DNA of 64,000 nucleotides from Seohaeicola saemankumensis (GCF_021021435.1 NZ_JAINWI010000005.1:62001-126000), one strand, 5' to 3'; numbered from the stretch's first letter, positions 1 to 7,770 are shown. The notes: generated from the letters alone by a model not told the origin. Made by a program: numbers and translations.

Positions 1-290
1 CGTTTGAGTCCGGCAATACCGTTCATGCCAGGCATGTTCAGATCCAGCAACACAACGTCGAACGGGCCTTCCTTCTGGATAACCAGGGCCGCTTCATCGA
101 AGGAATCCGATGTAGTGACATCCATCCCTGCCGAATCTGACAGGAACATGGCAAATACATCAAGGATCATCCGATGGTCATCAGCCAGCAAGACCCGCAA
201 GCGCGCTGGCGAGGCGCTGTTGTTGGACCTGCCATTCTCCAGATCCGCGCGTGCGGTGTCCCGCATTGTGTTGCTCATACGACTGTTCAT
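1..290 (-). CDS. Response regulator receiver protein (5' part only)
   Basis: Read on the minus strand, about 96 codons are present before the window edge. After a variable 30-residue N-terminus comes a receiver (REC) domain: the acidic pocket LADDH, a beta strand DVVLLDLNMPGMNG that carries the phospho-acceptor Asp, and the conserved Pro-Gly. The ATG at 290 has a good ribosome site (GGAAGGAG about 6 nt upstream); an in-frame ATG at 278 is an alternative. REC domains with this spacing often precede a LuxR/NarL-type DNA-binding domain, but the output domain lies outside the window, so it cannot be named. The partner kinase is not in the window. Confidence 0.85.
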   Translation of the reverse strand, partial: MNSRMSNTMRDTARADLENGRSNNSASPARLRVLLADDHRMILDVFAMFLSDSAGMDVTTSDSFDEAALVIQKEGPFDVVLLDLNMPGMNGIAGLK

Positions 291-429
291 ATTGTGGCTC
301 CTTCCAGCGCAGGACTGACCCGAAAATATGCCGTGACGCCTAAGAAAAAGCACGGACCATCGCCAGTAAGGCGGTCGTCGCCAAACTGGTTAATGGTCTT
401 CATATTATGCAAGGATTTTTGGCAATTTT

Positions 430-456
430 GTCCGGATGACCGGACTGTTCGGACAA
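430..456. promoter_or_regulatory. Cluster of GTCCG half-sites, candidate operator
   Basis: GTCCGG-ATGA-CCGGAC (430-445) is a perfect interrupted palindrome, and a third half-site CGGAC follows at 450-454, giving an outer pair TTGTCCG/CGGACAA (428-434 and 450-456). It sits about 140-165 bp upstream of the response regulator start. Dimeric LuxR/NarL-type regulators bind sites of this geometry. Autoregulation by the neighbouring regulator is inference. Confidence 0.4.
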
Positions 457-881
457 TTACCCAATTGCAGTCAATCATTTCTTTACCCAGTACTAAGAGA
501 GTTACTCATACTATTGTCAGCAAATAGTGGCGACATTTTGATCAGTCCACGGTTCGAACGTATGGCATTATTGTCTTTTGATACCTGCCCATCTGAAAGG
601 CAGGTCTATGCGGTCAATTTGAAGCTGTTTCCTTCCGAAAAACCCTTTGAGTCCGTGAGTGTTTACTTTTCAGCGGACTCTTTGTCCGCCATCGACGCTT
701 GCGAGCCACGTGCTTGCGGTGGCTGTCCGACATCACCTGAGCCGTTTGCAAGATCCGGACCGTTCAGACGGCGCACGACCGAGCAGATTGGCAAGTCTTC
801 ACCTTCTTGCACTCCGACAGGAAAACCGCGGCAGGGATGTTCTCTAACAATGGAAGTACTCTGTTCACAAACTGCCTAAAT

Positions 882-897
882 TTTACCAGTTGATAAA
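882..897. promoter_or_regulatory. RutR-type operator upstream of preT
   Basis: TTTACCA-GT-TGATAAA, one mismatch from an inverted repeat with 7-bp arms. It closely resembles the perfect box at 6316-6331 and the Escherichia coli RutR consensus TTGACCA-NN-TGGTCAA. It lies about 50 bp upstream of preT, where a repressor would block the preTA promoter. rutR is encoded at 5550-6206. Confidence 0.65.
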
Positions 898-949
898 AAA
901 TAGAATCGTGGAATACTGATCCTAACAAGAGACAACAGGAGAGGTTGGG

Positions 950-2272
950 ATGACTGGTAAAGCGCTGGCCGAAGGTATTGTGACAGGGCGGCTTGATCCG
1001 TCTGCATATGCCGATCACTTTTCAGACCTGCACCCGCCGCTTGACGATCACGAGGCGCTGGTCGCCGCTGATCGTTGCTACTTCTGCCATGATGCGCCTT
1101 GCATCACTGCCTGTCCGACCGATATCGACATTCCGCTCTTTATTCGCCAGATCGCAACCGGCACGCCCGAGGCTGCGGCGAAAACCATTTTCGAGCAGAA
1201 CATCCTCGGAGGGATGTGTGCGCGCGTCTGCCCCACGGAAACCTTGTGCGAGCAGGCCTGCGTGCGCGAGAAAGCCGAAGGCAAGCCTGTCCTGATCGGC
1301 CAATTACAGCGCTACGCGACCGATAGGATGATGACCAAGGACATGCATCCGTTCAGCCGCGCCGCAGCCACCGGCAAGCATGTCGCGGTAGTTGGTGCTG
1401 GTCCCGCAGGTCTGGCCTGCGCGCACCGCCTTGCGATGTTGGGGCATGATGTCAGCGTATTCGATGCCCGCCCCAAGCCTGGCGGCCTGAACGAATATGG
1501 CATTGCCGCCTATAAATCGGTGGATGGTTTCGCCGAGGCCGAGGTGGACTGGCTTTTGAAGATTGGCGGTATCACCATCAAGACCGACGCGGCTTTGGGC
1601 CGTGATCTGACCCTGACGGAATTGCAGGCCGACCATGACGCGGTATTCCTCGGTCTGGGTCTTGGCGGCGTCAATGCTCTGGGTGTCACAGGCGACGACA
1701 AATCAGGTGTGCTGGATGCGGTCGATTTCATCGCCGATCTACGGCAGGCCGAAGACCTTTCGCAGCTTCCCGTGGGACGCGAAGTTGTAGTCATCGGTGG
1801 CGGTATGACGGCGGTGGACGCTGCCGTGCAGGCAAAGCTGCTGGGCGCGCTGAATGTGAGCCTTGTCTATCGTCGGGGACGCGAGCGCATGAATGCCAGT
1901 AAGTTCGAGCAGGATCTGGCCGCCTCCAAGGGTGTGCGGATCATCACCAACGCCAGCCCCGTCGCGGTGCATGGCAACGGTGCGGTGCGCGAGATCGAGT
2001 TTGAATATACCGATGACGATCTGGCCCCCACGGGGCAGACATTCCGCCTTGCCGCCGATCAGGTGTTCCGCGCTATCGGCCAGACGCTGACAGGCGACGG
2101 TTTGCCCGCGACCGAGCGCGGCAAGATCGCTGTGACCGGTGCAGGCCGCACCTCGGTTGCGGGGGTCTGGGCGGGCGGCGATTGCGCGGCCGGCGGCGAC
2201 GATCTGACCGTGACAGCCGTGGCCGAGGGCCGCGATGCGGCAATGGATATTCATACAACACTGATGGGGTAA
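950..2272 (+). CDS. preT: NAD-dependent dihydropyrimidine dehydrogenase, subunit PreT
   Basis: This is the flavoprotein subunit of the cytoplasmic bacterial dihydropyrimidine dehydrogenase, which passes electrons between NAD(H) and the PreA subunit to reduce uracil and thymine, the first step of reductive pyrimidine degradation. The 440-aa protein has an N-terminal GltD-like Fe-S domain with Cys at 43, 46, 51, 55 and at 90, 94, 100, 104, a first nucleotide-binding motif GAGPAG at 149-154, a second GGGMTA at 283-288, and a C-terminal FAD motif GGDCAAGG. Length fits the family (about 410-450 aa). AGGAG lies 8 nt before the ATG. preA follows after 33 nt, so the two are very likely one transcript under the box at 882-897. 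Confidence 0.93.
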   Translation: MTGKALAEGIVTGRLDPSAYADHFSDLHPPLDDHEALVAADRCYFCHDAPCITACPTDIDIPLFIRQIATGTPEAAAKTIFEQNILGGMCARVCPTETLCEQACVREKAEGKPVLIGQLQRYATDRMMTKDMHPFSRAAATGKHVAVVGAGPAGLACAHRLAMLGHDVSVFDARPKPGGLNEYGIAAYKSVDGFAEAEVDWLLKIGGITIKTDAALGRDLTLTELQADHDAVFLGLGLGGVNALGVTGDDKSGVLDAVDFIADLRQAEDLSQLPVGREVVVIGGGMTAVDAAVQAKLLGALNVSLVYRRGRERMNASKFEQDLAASKGVRIITNASPVAVHGNGAVREIEFEYTDDDLAPTGQTFRLAADQVFRAIGQTLTGDGLPATERGKIAVTGAGRTSVAGVWAGGDCAAGGDDLTVTAVAEGRDAAMDIHTTLMG

Positions 2273-2305
2273 AGCCTCACAGCGTCCTACAGGGAGACCA
2301 GCAAA

Positions 2306-3610
2306 ATGGCCAATCTCACCACCGAATTCGCAGGGATCAAATCGCCTAACCCCTTCTGGCTGGCATCCGCGCCGCCCACTGACAAGGAATATAACGTCCG
2401 CCGCGCGTTCGAGGCCGGTTGGGGTGGGGTCGTGTGGAAAACGCTGGGTGAGGCTGGCCCCCCCGTCGTCAACGTCAACGGCCCGCGCTATGGCGCGATC
2501 TGGGGCGCAGACCGCCGCCTTCTGGGTCTCAACAATATCGAACTCATCACCGACCGCCCGCTGGAGGTGAACCTGCAGGAGATCAAATCCGTCAAACGCG
2601 ATTATCCGGACCGCGCGATGGTCGTGTCACTGATGGTGCCCTGCGTCGAGGAAGCGTGGAAAGCCATCCTGCCCTTGGTCGAGGAAACTGGCGCCGACGG
2701 GATCGAGCTGAACTTCGGCTGCCCGCATGGTATGTCAGAGCGCGGCATGGGCAGCGCCGTGGGGCAGGTGCCTGAATATATCGAAATGGTCACCCGCTGG
2801 TGCAAACAGAACACCCGCATGCCGGTGATCGTGAAGCTGACGCCTAATATCACCGATATCCGCAAACCCGCCGCCGCAGCGCATGCGGGCGGGGCGGATG
2901 CGGTCAGCCTGATCAACACGATCAATTCGATCACCTCGGTCAATCTGGACCTGTTCGCGCCTGAACCCGTGATTGACGGCAAGGGCGCGCATGGCGGCTA
3001 TTGCGGACCCGCGGTGAAACCCATCGCGCTGAACATGGTGGCCGAGATTGCCCGCTCGCCGGAACTGGCGAACCTGCCCATCAGCGGTATCGGTGGCGTG
3101 ACCACGTGGCGCGATGCGGCGGAATTCATGGCGCTGGGCGCGGGCAATGTGCAGGTCTGCACGGCGGCCATGACCTATGGTTTCAAGATCGTGCAAGAGA
3201 TGATCTCGGGCCTCAGCCAGTGGATGGACGAGAAAGAGCTGACAGCCACCTCGCAGATCGTGCGCCGCGCCGTGCCGAACTGCTCGGACTGGCAGCACCT
3301 GAACCTGAACTATGTGGCGAAGGCCAAGATCAATCAGGATCTCTGCATCAGCTGCGGCCGTTGCTTTGCCGCCTGCGAGGATACCAGCCATCAGGCCATC
3401 GCCATGTCCGAGGATCGCGTCTTTACCGTCAAGGATGACGAATGCGTGGCCTGCAACCTGTGCGTCAATGTCTGCCCCGTGCAGGACTGCATCACGATGG
3501 AGGCCATGACGCCGGGCACCGTCGATCCCCGCACCGGCAAAGTGGTCGAGGCGGATTACGCCAACTGGACCACCCACCCCAACAACCCCGGCGCTGTAGC
3601 GGCGGAGTAA
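2306..3610 (+). CDS. preA: NAD-dependent dihydropyrimidine dehydrogenase, subunit PreA
   Basis: This is the catalytic subunit, which reduces uracil or thymine to the 5,6-dihydro form. The 434-aa protein has an FMN TIM barrel of the dihydroorotate dehydrogenase type (about 1-310) followed by two [4Fe-4S] motifs: Cys 347, 350, 353, 357 and Cys 380, 383, 386, 390. The active-site loop NFGCPHGM (136-143) aligns with the NLSCPHGM loop of mammalian DPD; Cys139 corresponds to the general acid Cys671, with Gly in place of the neighbouring Ser. A GGGAGA ribosome site precedes the ATG. A strong terminator follows at 3635-3671, ending the preTA unit. Confidence 0.93.
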   Translation: MANLTTEFAGIKSPNPFWLASAPPTDKEYNVRRAFEAGWGGVVWKTLGEAGPPVVNVNGPRYGAIWGADRRLLGLNNIELITDRPLEVNLQEIKSVKRDYPDRAMVVSLMVPCVEEAWKAILPLVEETGADGIELNFGCPHGMSERGMGSAVGQVPEYIEMVTRWCKQNTRMPVIVKLTPNITDIRKPAAAAHAGGADAVSLINTINSITSVNLDLFAPEPVIDGKGAHGGYCGPAVKPIALNMVAEIARSPELANLPISGIGGVTTWRDAAEFMALGAGNVQVCTAAMTYGFKIVQEMISGLSQWMDEKELTATSQIVRRAVPNCSDWQHLNLNYVAKAKINQDLCISCGRCFAACEDTSHQAIAMSEDRVFTVKDDECVACNLCVNVCPVQDCITMEAMTPGTVDPRTGKVVEADYANWTTHPNNPGAVAAE

Positions 3611-3634
3611 GTTTCCTCTCCCCGAGGACAACCT

Positions 3635-3671
3635 GACGCGGTCACCGCACCTCCCCGGTGGCCGCGTTTTT
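3635..3671 (+). terminator. Rho-independent terminator of preTA
   Basis: Twelve-bp stem ACGCGGTCACCG (3635-3646) with CGGTGGCCGCGT (3655-3666), one G-U pair, an 8-nt loop, and a run of six T ending at 3671. It lies 24 bp after the preA stop. Confidence 0.9.
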
Positions 3672-3674
3672 TAT

Positions 3675-3683
3675 TGGGGGGGG
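3675..3683. repeat. G9 homopolymer at the left edge of the XRE-ImmA insert
   Basis: Nine consecutive G lie between the preTA terminator and the stop codon of the XRE-ImmA gene. A C9 tract (5541-5549) marks the opposite edge, so the two form inverted homopolymer flanks around the AT-rich segment. Confidence 0.6.
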
Positions 3684-3685
3684 GC

Positions 3686-4762
3686 TTATTTTACCAACTT
3701 CAACTCTGGGCGCCGTGGCTCATTGGCCGCGCCCAGTTGAATTGGTGATAGCCGAAATAGAAGAGCTTCAATCTCTTCCAATGGAATCCGGAGGTCTTTA
3801 GCAATGTCGTTTTTTGTCATACCCTTAGACCAAAGAGCCGACAGAACTTTTGCCAAGACGGTCGAGACTTCTCGGTCTATCCCATCAGGTTCACCACTTC
3901 GGTATCCACGGTTTCCAAGCTCGATCATAAGTGAACGATAATTCCACTCGCTAATGTAACCTAGTGAGTTGAGTCGATACGCTAAGGCCATGGCCGATAC
4001 TTTCCACCGCTTCTTTGCAACTATGATTTGATTAGCAGAGAAAAGGTGTGCGTAGTCCATCATATCATTTTCTGGCATTAAGAAAGCTGATGCGAAACGG
4101 TCGGCTTGGGTCTCTGCTTCCTTATCTGTTCTTGAGTCCGCGTGATGATGCAAAACGAGATGGCCTAGTTCATGGGCAGTGTCGAATATTGACCGCTCAG
4201 CAGTCTTCTCTTGATTTAAGAAAATGTAAGGGTGATCCCCACGCCAGAAGGAGTAAGCGTCAACGTTCTTGGTTGCCTCTGATAATGACAAGACGCGCAC
4301 GCCTTTTGATTCAATTAGTTTGAGCACATTGCCAATAGGCTTGTCTCCAAGTCCCCAGTGCTGACGCAAAAGACGTGCCGCCACGTAAGGACGACGGCGC
4401 TCTTTGCTTAGGTCTATGAGGTCTGCGACTGGTAGATTGAACCTGTTATTGATCCACTCATAAAGTTCAATACCCAGCGACCCCGCTGCTTCTGCGGCAC
4501 GTCGTTCTTTAGCTTTCATACGAGCAAGGCTTCTGAAACTCACAGCGTCGGTATCAAGCCGTTCAGGTGCCTCTCGATAGAAGAACTCCACGGGATAAGA
4601 TAGCGCACCCGCGAGACGACGAACTGTTGATTCATCGGGTGCATGACCGTTTTCATACTTGGAAAGTGAAACCGCAGACACGCCGACACGCTCTGCTAGA
4701 TCTTTAGCAGTCAGCATCCGTCTTTCGCGGGCTGTCTTTAAGCGCTCAGAGTTGAACATCAT
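3686..4762 (-). CDS. XRE-family regulator fused to an ImmA/IrrE metalloprotease domain
   Basis: The 358-aa protein joins an N-terminal Cro/C1-type helix-turn-helix (about 5-60) to a C-terminal ImmA/IrrE (COG2856) zinc peptidase domain with HELGH at 197-201 and the downstream acidic motif in ETQADRFASAFLMP (from 217). Members of this family cleave repressors or act as antitoxin-like regulators of mobile elements and stress loci. The ATG at 4762 overlaps the stop of the upstream gene by 4 bp (ATGA); a second ATG follows directly. The segment is visibly more AT-rich than the flanking pyrimidine genes, which suggests horizontal acquisition. The target is not evident; its own operator is probably the 44-bp palindrome at 5392-5435. 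Confidence 0.88.
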   Translation of the reverse strand: MMFNSERLKTARERRMLTAKDLAERVGVSAVSLSKYENGHAPDESTVRRLAGALSYPVEFFYREAPERLDTDAVSFRSLARMKAKERRAAEAAGSLGIELYEWINNRFNLPVADLIDLSKERRRPYVAARLLRQHWGLGDKPIGNVLKLIESKGVRVLSLSEATKNVDAYSFWRGDHPYIFLNQEKTAERSIFDTAHELGHLVLHHHADSRTDKEAETQADRFASAFLMPENDMMDYAHLFSANQIIVAKKRWKVSAMALAYRLNSLGYISEWNYRSLMIELGNRGYRSGEPDGIDREVSTVLAKVLSALWSKGMTKNDIAKDLRIPLEEIEALLFRLSPIQLGAANEPRRPELKLVK

Positions 4763-5382
4763 ATCTCTTTGAAGGAAACGACTATGTCGAATTCCTCGGT
4801 AGGGTTGTTCTCGTCATCTATAAAGGCTTCCCACTCGCTGTCAGGCGAGTAGATATATATGCGTTCATGCCACGCAACGTATTTGCCTTTTTCGATAATC
4901 GGGCACGACAGCTCCACACTTCCGTCAAGACCGACCATAGCGTAGTAGGTGCGGATGCCGTCATGGACTCCAGTAAGTGGACCCGGTTCAATACCGGCAT
5001 GTTCAAATAGTGTCAGGGAGGATAGTGCTTCGGCACCACTTCCCTTCTCAGAGCGGGGCATTGGCGGCATGTGTGCGCAACACTTATCCACGTTTTGAAA
5101 CGCTATGCGCACGCTGCGATCCTTGCGCACGACAGACTCGACGCCGCAAGCCCTGTCAGTGACATACTCCGCTCCAACTGTTTGTTGGCGAAGTTCGCTG
5201 ACGCCGTGAATATAGGACAACATGCCAGCCGCATTGAGTGGCATAGAGGGGCTGGCATCTTCCGCATAGGCACGTGCAGTTCTACCTATCGCGCTTATTT
5301 GTTCTCGCGTAAGCCCAAAATCGGCGAGGCGGGCTTCCACATCGGCAAGAGTAGAGACGACGACTGTGTTGAATGATGGCAA
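4759..5382 (-). CDS. Hypothetical protein paired with the XRE-ImmA gene
   Basis: A 207-aa soluble protein with no signal peptide or membrane segment and no domain I recognise. The C-terminal half is rich in aromatic and acidic residues and predicted beta structure. Several cysteines are present (for example a CC pair about residue 102) without a clear metal motif. The start is TTG at 5382, chosen because AAGGAGT lies 8 nt upstream and no ATG exists nearby. The stop overlaps the XRE-ImmA start (ATGA), so the two are translationally coupled and should work together, for instance as toxin and regulator or as protease and substrate. That role is inference from gene pairing only. Confidence 0.75.
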   Translation of the reverse strand: MPSFNTVVVSTLADVEARLADFGLTREQISAIGRTARAYAEDASPSMPLNAAGMLSYIHGVSELRQQTVGAEYVTDRACGVESVVRKDRSVRIAFQNVDKCCAHMPPMPRSEKGSGAEALSSLTLFEHAGIEPGPLTGVHDGIRTYYAMVGLDGSVELSCPIIEKGKYVAWHERIYIYSPDSEWEAFIDDENNPTEEFDIVVSFKEI

Positions 5383-5391
5383 TGCAAGACT

Positions 5392-5435
5392 CCTTTAAGA
5401 ATTCTGACATCATATGATGTAGAAATTCTTAAAGG
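5392..5435. promoter_or_regulatory. 44-bp palindrome at the XRE-ImmA operon start
   Basis: Left arm 5392-5413 and right arm 5414-5435 match at 19 of 22 positions, centred on CATATG. The outer arms read CCTTTAAGAATT and AATTCTTAAAGG, the inner part ACATCAT/ATGATGT. The left arm covers the AAGGAG ribosome site of the gene at 4759-5382, so a bound repressor would block both transcription and translation. Autorepression by the XRE domain encoded next door is the simplest reading. Confidence 0.75.
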
Positions 5436-5540
5436 CAAGCAAATAGTGTGTGGTAAAGGCTAAATTGTTCCAACTCCTCCAGCCTCCACAGGCCAACCAA
5501 TTGAAATCATTGGCCCCGATAAAGGTGCCACAGTGGGACA

Positions 5541-5549
5541 CCCCCCCCC
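5541..5549. repeat. C9 homopolymer at the right edge of the XRE-ImmA insert
   Basis: Nine consecutive C directly abut the rutR stop codon. Together with G9 at 3675-3683 it brackets the AT-rich two-gene insert. Confidence 0.6.
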
Positions 5550-6206
5550 TCAAACCGTCAGCATCCGCCTATACATCGTCTCCAGATAGCCCGCCGCCCC
5601 CGGAAATACCCCGCCTTCGGGCATCAGGACGTTCACCTGCGCCTCGAAATCCGCGTAGTGCTGGGTGGTGGCCCAGATCGAGAAGATCAGGTGGCGCGGA
5701 TCGACGGGGGCGATCCGGCCCGCCTCGGCCCAGTCCGCGATCAGCGTGGCTTTGGCATCCACCAAGGGTTTCAACCGCGCTTCCAGATGCGGGGCCATGC
5801 GGGGCGCGCCCTGCAGGATCTCGTTGGCAAAAAGGCGGCTTTCACGCGGATAGGCCTGCGCCATGTCCAGCTTGCGCCGGACATAGGCAAGGATCTCGTC
5901 CAGCGGATCACCCTGCGGGTTCAACTGCTCCAGCGGATCAAGCCATGTCTCCATCAGCTTGTTCAGCAGAGTGACATGGATCGCCTCCTTCCCGTCGAAA
6001 TAATACAGGATGTTGGGCTTGGACAATCCGGCCTCGGTCGCGATCTGGTCAAGTGTAGCCCCGCGAAAACCATGCGTCGAGAACACCTCGAGCGCGGCAT
6101 CGAGGATCAGCTTGCGATTGCGCGTCTGGATTCGACTGCGTTTGACAGCCGGTGCCGCAGGCGATCCTTTCGGGCCTCTGCCATCTGGTTTCACGGTGTC
6201 CTTCAT
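5550..6206 (-). CDS. rutR: TetR-family pyrimidine regulator RutR
   Basis: The 218-aa protein has a TetR helix-turn-helix (about 31-78, ending GLSKPNILYYF) and a C-terminal ligand domain of the RutR type. Segments such as YPRESRLFANEILQGAP and IWATTQHYADFEAQV match what I recall of E. coli RutR, a repressor released by uracil and thymine. It is divergent from the pyrimidine hydrolase genes with the perfect operator 6316-6331 between them, and a second box lies in front of preT. It probably represses both units and itself. The stop codon abuts the C9 tract at 5541-5549. Confidence 0.88.
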   Translation of the reverse strand: MKDTVKPDGRGPKGSPAAPAVKRSRIQTRNRKLILDAALEVFSTHGFRGATLDQIATEAGLSKPNILYYFDGKEAIHVTLLNKLMETWLDPLEQLNPQGDPLDEILAYVRRKLDMAQAYPRESRLFANEILQGAPRMAPHLEARLKPLVDAKATLIADWAEAGRIAPVDPRHLIFSIWATTQHYADFEAQVNVLMPEGGVFPGAAGYLETMYRRMLTV

Positions 6207-6315
6207 CAGCCCTCACATTGCTGCGAAATTCATCAACGGTGGGCGTCGCGGCAAGCTGCTTGGCCACGCCCTCAAGACAAATCTTGACACAGGTGCCACG
6301 GGTTGCAATCGTCAA

Positions 6316-6331
6316 TTTACCATTTGGTAAA
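6316..6331. promoter_or_regulatory. RutR operator between rutR and the hydrolase operon
   Basis: TTTACCA-TT-TGGTAAA, a perfect inverted repeat with 7-bp arms and a 2-nt centre, the same layout as the E. coli RutR consensus TTGACCA-NN-TGGTCAA. It lies 110 bp upstream of rutR and 107 bp upstream of the amidohydrolase start, in the only gap between the divergent genes. Confidence 0.8.
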
Positions 6332-6438
6332 AAACAAAGCGGCAGAGTTACCTTTTCGCAAAGAGACAAATCCTTATGGATACAGCTTCTTTGGCAGGTC
6401 AAGACCGTGCGATGAATAAATGAATGCGGAGACATATC

Positions 6439-7689
6439 ATGCCAGCCCCCGGAGAAAACCTCAGGATTGACCCAGACCGTCTTTGGGACAGCCTGATGGA
6501 GATGGCGAAAATCGGCCCCGGTGTCGCGGGCGGCAACAACCGCCAGACCCTGACCGACGAGGATGCCGAAGGGCGCGCCCTGTTCCAGACATGGTGCGAG
6601 GATGCGGGCTGCACGATGGGTCTGGACACGATGGGCAACATGTTCGCGCGGCGCGAGGGGACGGACCCCGACGCGCTGCCGGTCTATGTGGGTTCGCATC
6701 TGGATACGCAGCCAACGGGTGGCAAGTATGACGGTGTGCTGGGCGTTTTGGGCGGGCTGGAAGTCCTGCGGACACTGAACGATCTTGGCATTCGCACGCG
6801 CCATCCCATCGTTGTTGTGAACTGGACCAACGAGGAGGGCACCCGCTTTGCCCCCGCGATGTTGTCATCAGGGGTTTTCGCAGGTGTGCTGGCAGAGGAT
6901 TGGGCCAAGGACCGCGTCGATGCCAAGGGCAAGCGGTTTGGCGACGAATTGAAGCGGATCGGCTGGGAAGGCGACGAGCCTGTGGGCCAGCGCAAGATGC
7001 ATGCCTATTACGAGTTGCATATCGAACAGGGGCCCATTCTGGAAGCCGAGGATAAGGATGTGGGCGTCGTCACTCACGGTCAGGGGCTGCGCTGGGTGCA
7101 ATGCACGGTCACCGGCAAGGGCCAGCACACCGGATCAACACCCATGCGGATGCGCCGCAACGCAGGCCGCGGCCTCGCGCAGATCACCGAACTGGTGCAC
7201 GAGATCGCGATGAAGCACCAGCCCGCGGCTGTCGGTGCGATCGGGCATATCGACGTCTATCCCAACAGCCGCAACGTGATCCCCGAAAAGGTGGTCTTCA
7301 CCGTCGATTTCCGCAGCCATGTTCTGGAAACGCTGGAAGCGATGGTGGCCGAGTTGCACGAGAAAGCGCCCGGTCTCTGCGAAGCGCTGGGATGCGAGCT
7401 TGACGCCGAGATCGTGGGGGCCTTCGATCCACCCGCCTTTGACGAGGGATGTGTCACCGCGATCCGCAGTGCTGCGGAGCGTTTGGGCTATAGTCATATG
7501 GACGTTATCTCGGGGGCCGGACACGATGCCTGCTGGATCAACCGTGTCGCGCCGACCGCGATGATCATGACACCTTGCGTCGATGGTTTGAGCCATAACG
7601 AGGCGGAAGAGATCACCAAGGACTGGGCAAGGGCGGGCTGTGATGTATTGCTGCATGCGGTGGTCGAGACAGCGGGCGTTGACGCCTGA
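6439..7689 (+). CDS. Beta-ureidopropionase / N-carbamoyl amino acid hydrolase (M20 family)
   Basis: This zinc hydrolase of the M20 amidohydrolase type probably removes the carbamoyl group from N-carbamoyl-beta-alanine (and the methyl analogue), the third step of reductive pyrimidine breakdown. Visible metal-site residues in the 416-aa protein are His87 (GSHLDT), Asp98 (KYDGVLG), Glu132-Glu133 (NEEGTRF), His194 (ELHIEQGP) and His386 (GLSHNEAE). The start at 6439 is preferred over the in-frame ATG at 6424 because GGAG lies 7 nt before it. Dihydropyrimidinase follows after 81 nt, and both sit behind the RutR operator. Sequence alone cannot exclude another N-carbamoyl amino acid as substrate; context favours the pyrimidine role. 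Confidence 0.88.
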   Translation: MPAPGENLRIDPDRLWDSLMEMAKIGPGVAGGNNRQTLTDEDAEGRALFQTWCEDAGCTMGLDTMGNMFARREGTDPDALPVYVGSHLDTQPTGGKYDGVLGVLGGLEVLRTLNDLGIRTRHPIVVVNWTNEEGTRFAPAMLSSGVFAGVLAEDWAKDRVDAKGKRFGDELKRIGWEGDEPVGQRKMHAYYELHIEQGPILEAEDKDVGVVTHGQGLRWVQCTVTGKGQHTGSTPMRMRRNAGRGLAQITELVHEIAMKHQPAAVGAIGHIDVYPNSRNVIPEKVVFTVDFRSHVLETLEAMVAELHEKAPGLCEALGCELDAEIVGAFDPPAFDEGCVTAIRSAAERLGYSHMDVISGAGHDACWINRVAPTAMIMTPCVDGLSHNEAEEITKDWARAGCDVLLHAVVETAGVDA

Positions 7690-7705
7690 GGCGGCCTGCG
7701 GTTTT

Positions 7706-7730
7706 GGATATTTGAAGCAAGAAGAAGCAG
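7706..7730 (+). repeat. Dispersed 25-bp 3' element, copy a
   Basis: GGATATTTGAAGCAAG followed by AAGAAGCAG, starting 17 nt after the beta-ureidopropionase stop and in the same orientation as that gene. It is identical over 25 bp to copy b (41397-41421); copies c and d differ at 2 and 3 positions. It lies between two genes of one apparent operon. Confidence 0.8.
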
Positions 7731-7770
7731 GGGCCGCAGAGCCCCGCATCCTGCGACAGGGAGTATGGAA

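Larger units (their letters stand above)
291..949. other. Intergenic region between the response regulator and preT
   Basis: A 659-bp stretch separates two divergently transcribed genes. It is more AT-rich than its neighbours. Reading frames of up to 147 codons exist, but their translations have no recognisable domain, a ragged composition and no convincing ribosome site. It holds the GTCCG repeats at 430-454 and the RutR-type box at 882-897, and presumably both promoters. Nothing else was recognised. Confidence 0.6.

Noticed and set aside
436-879. 147-codon plus-strand frame in the gap before preT
   Set aside because: Ragged composition, no domain, no good ribosome site, and it overlaps the expected promoter region.
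5465-5500. Sequence reminiscent of a tRNA or tmRNA 3' end (CTCCAGCCTCCACA), possible attachment site at the edge of the XRE-ImmA insert
   Set aside because: The preceding bases do not form a proper T-arm, no matching copy occurs at the left edge, and no integrase is present.
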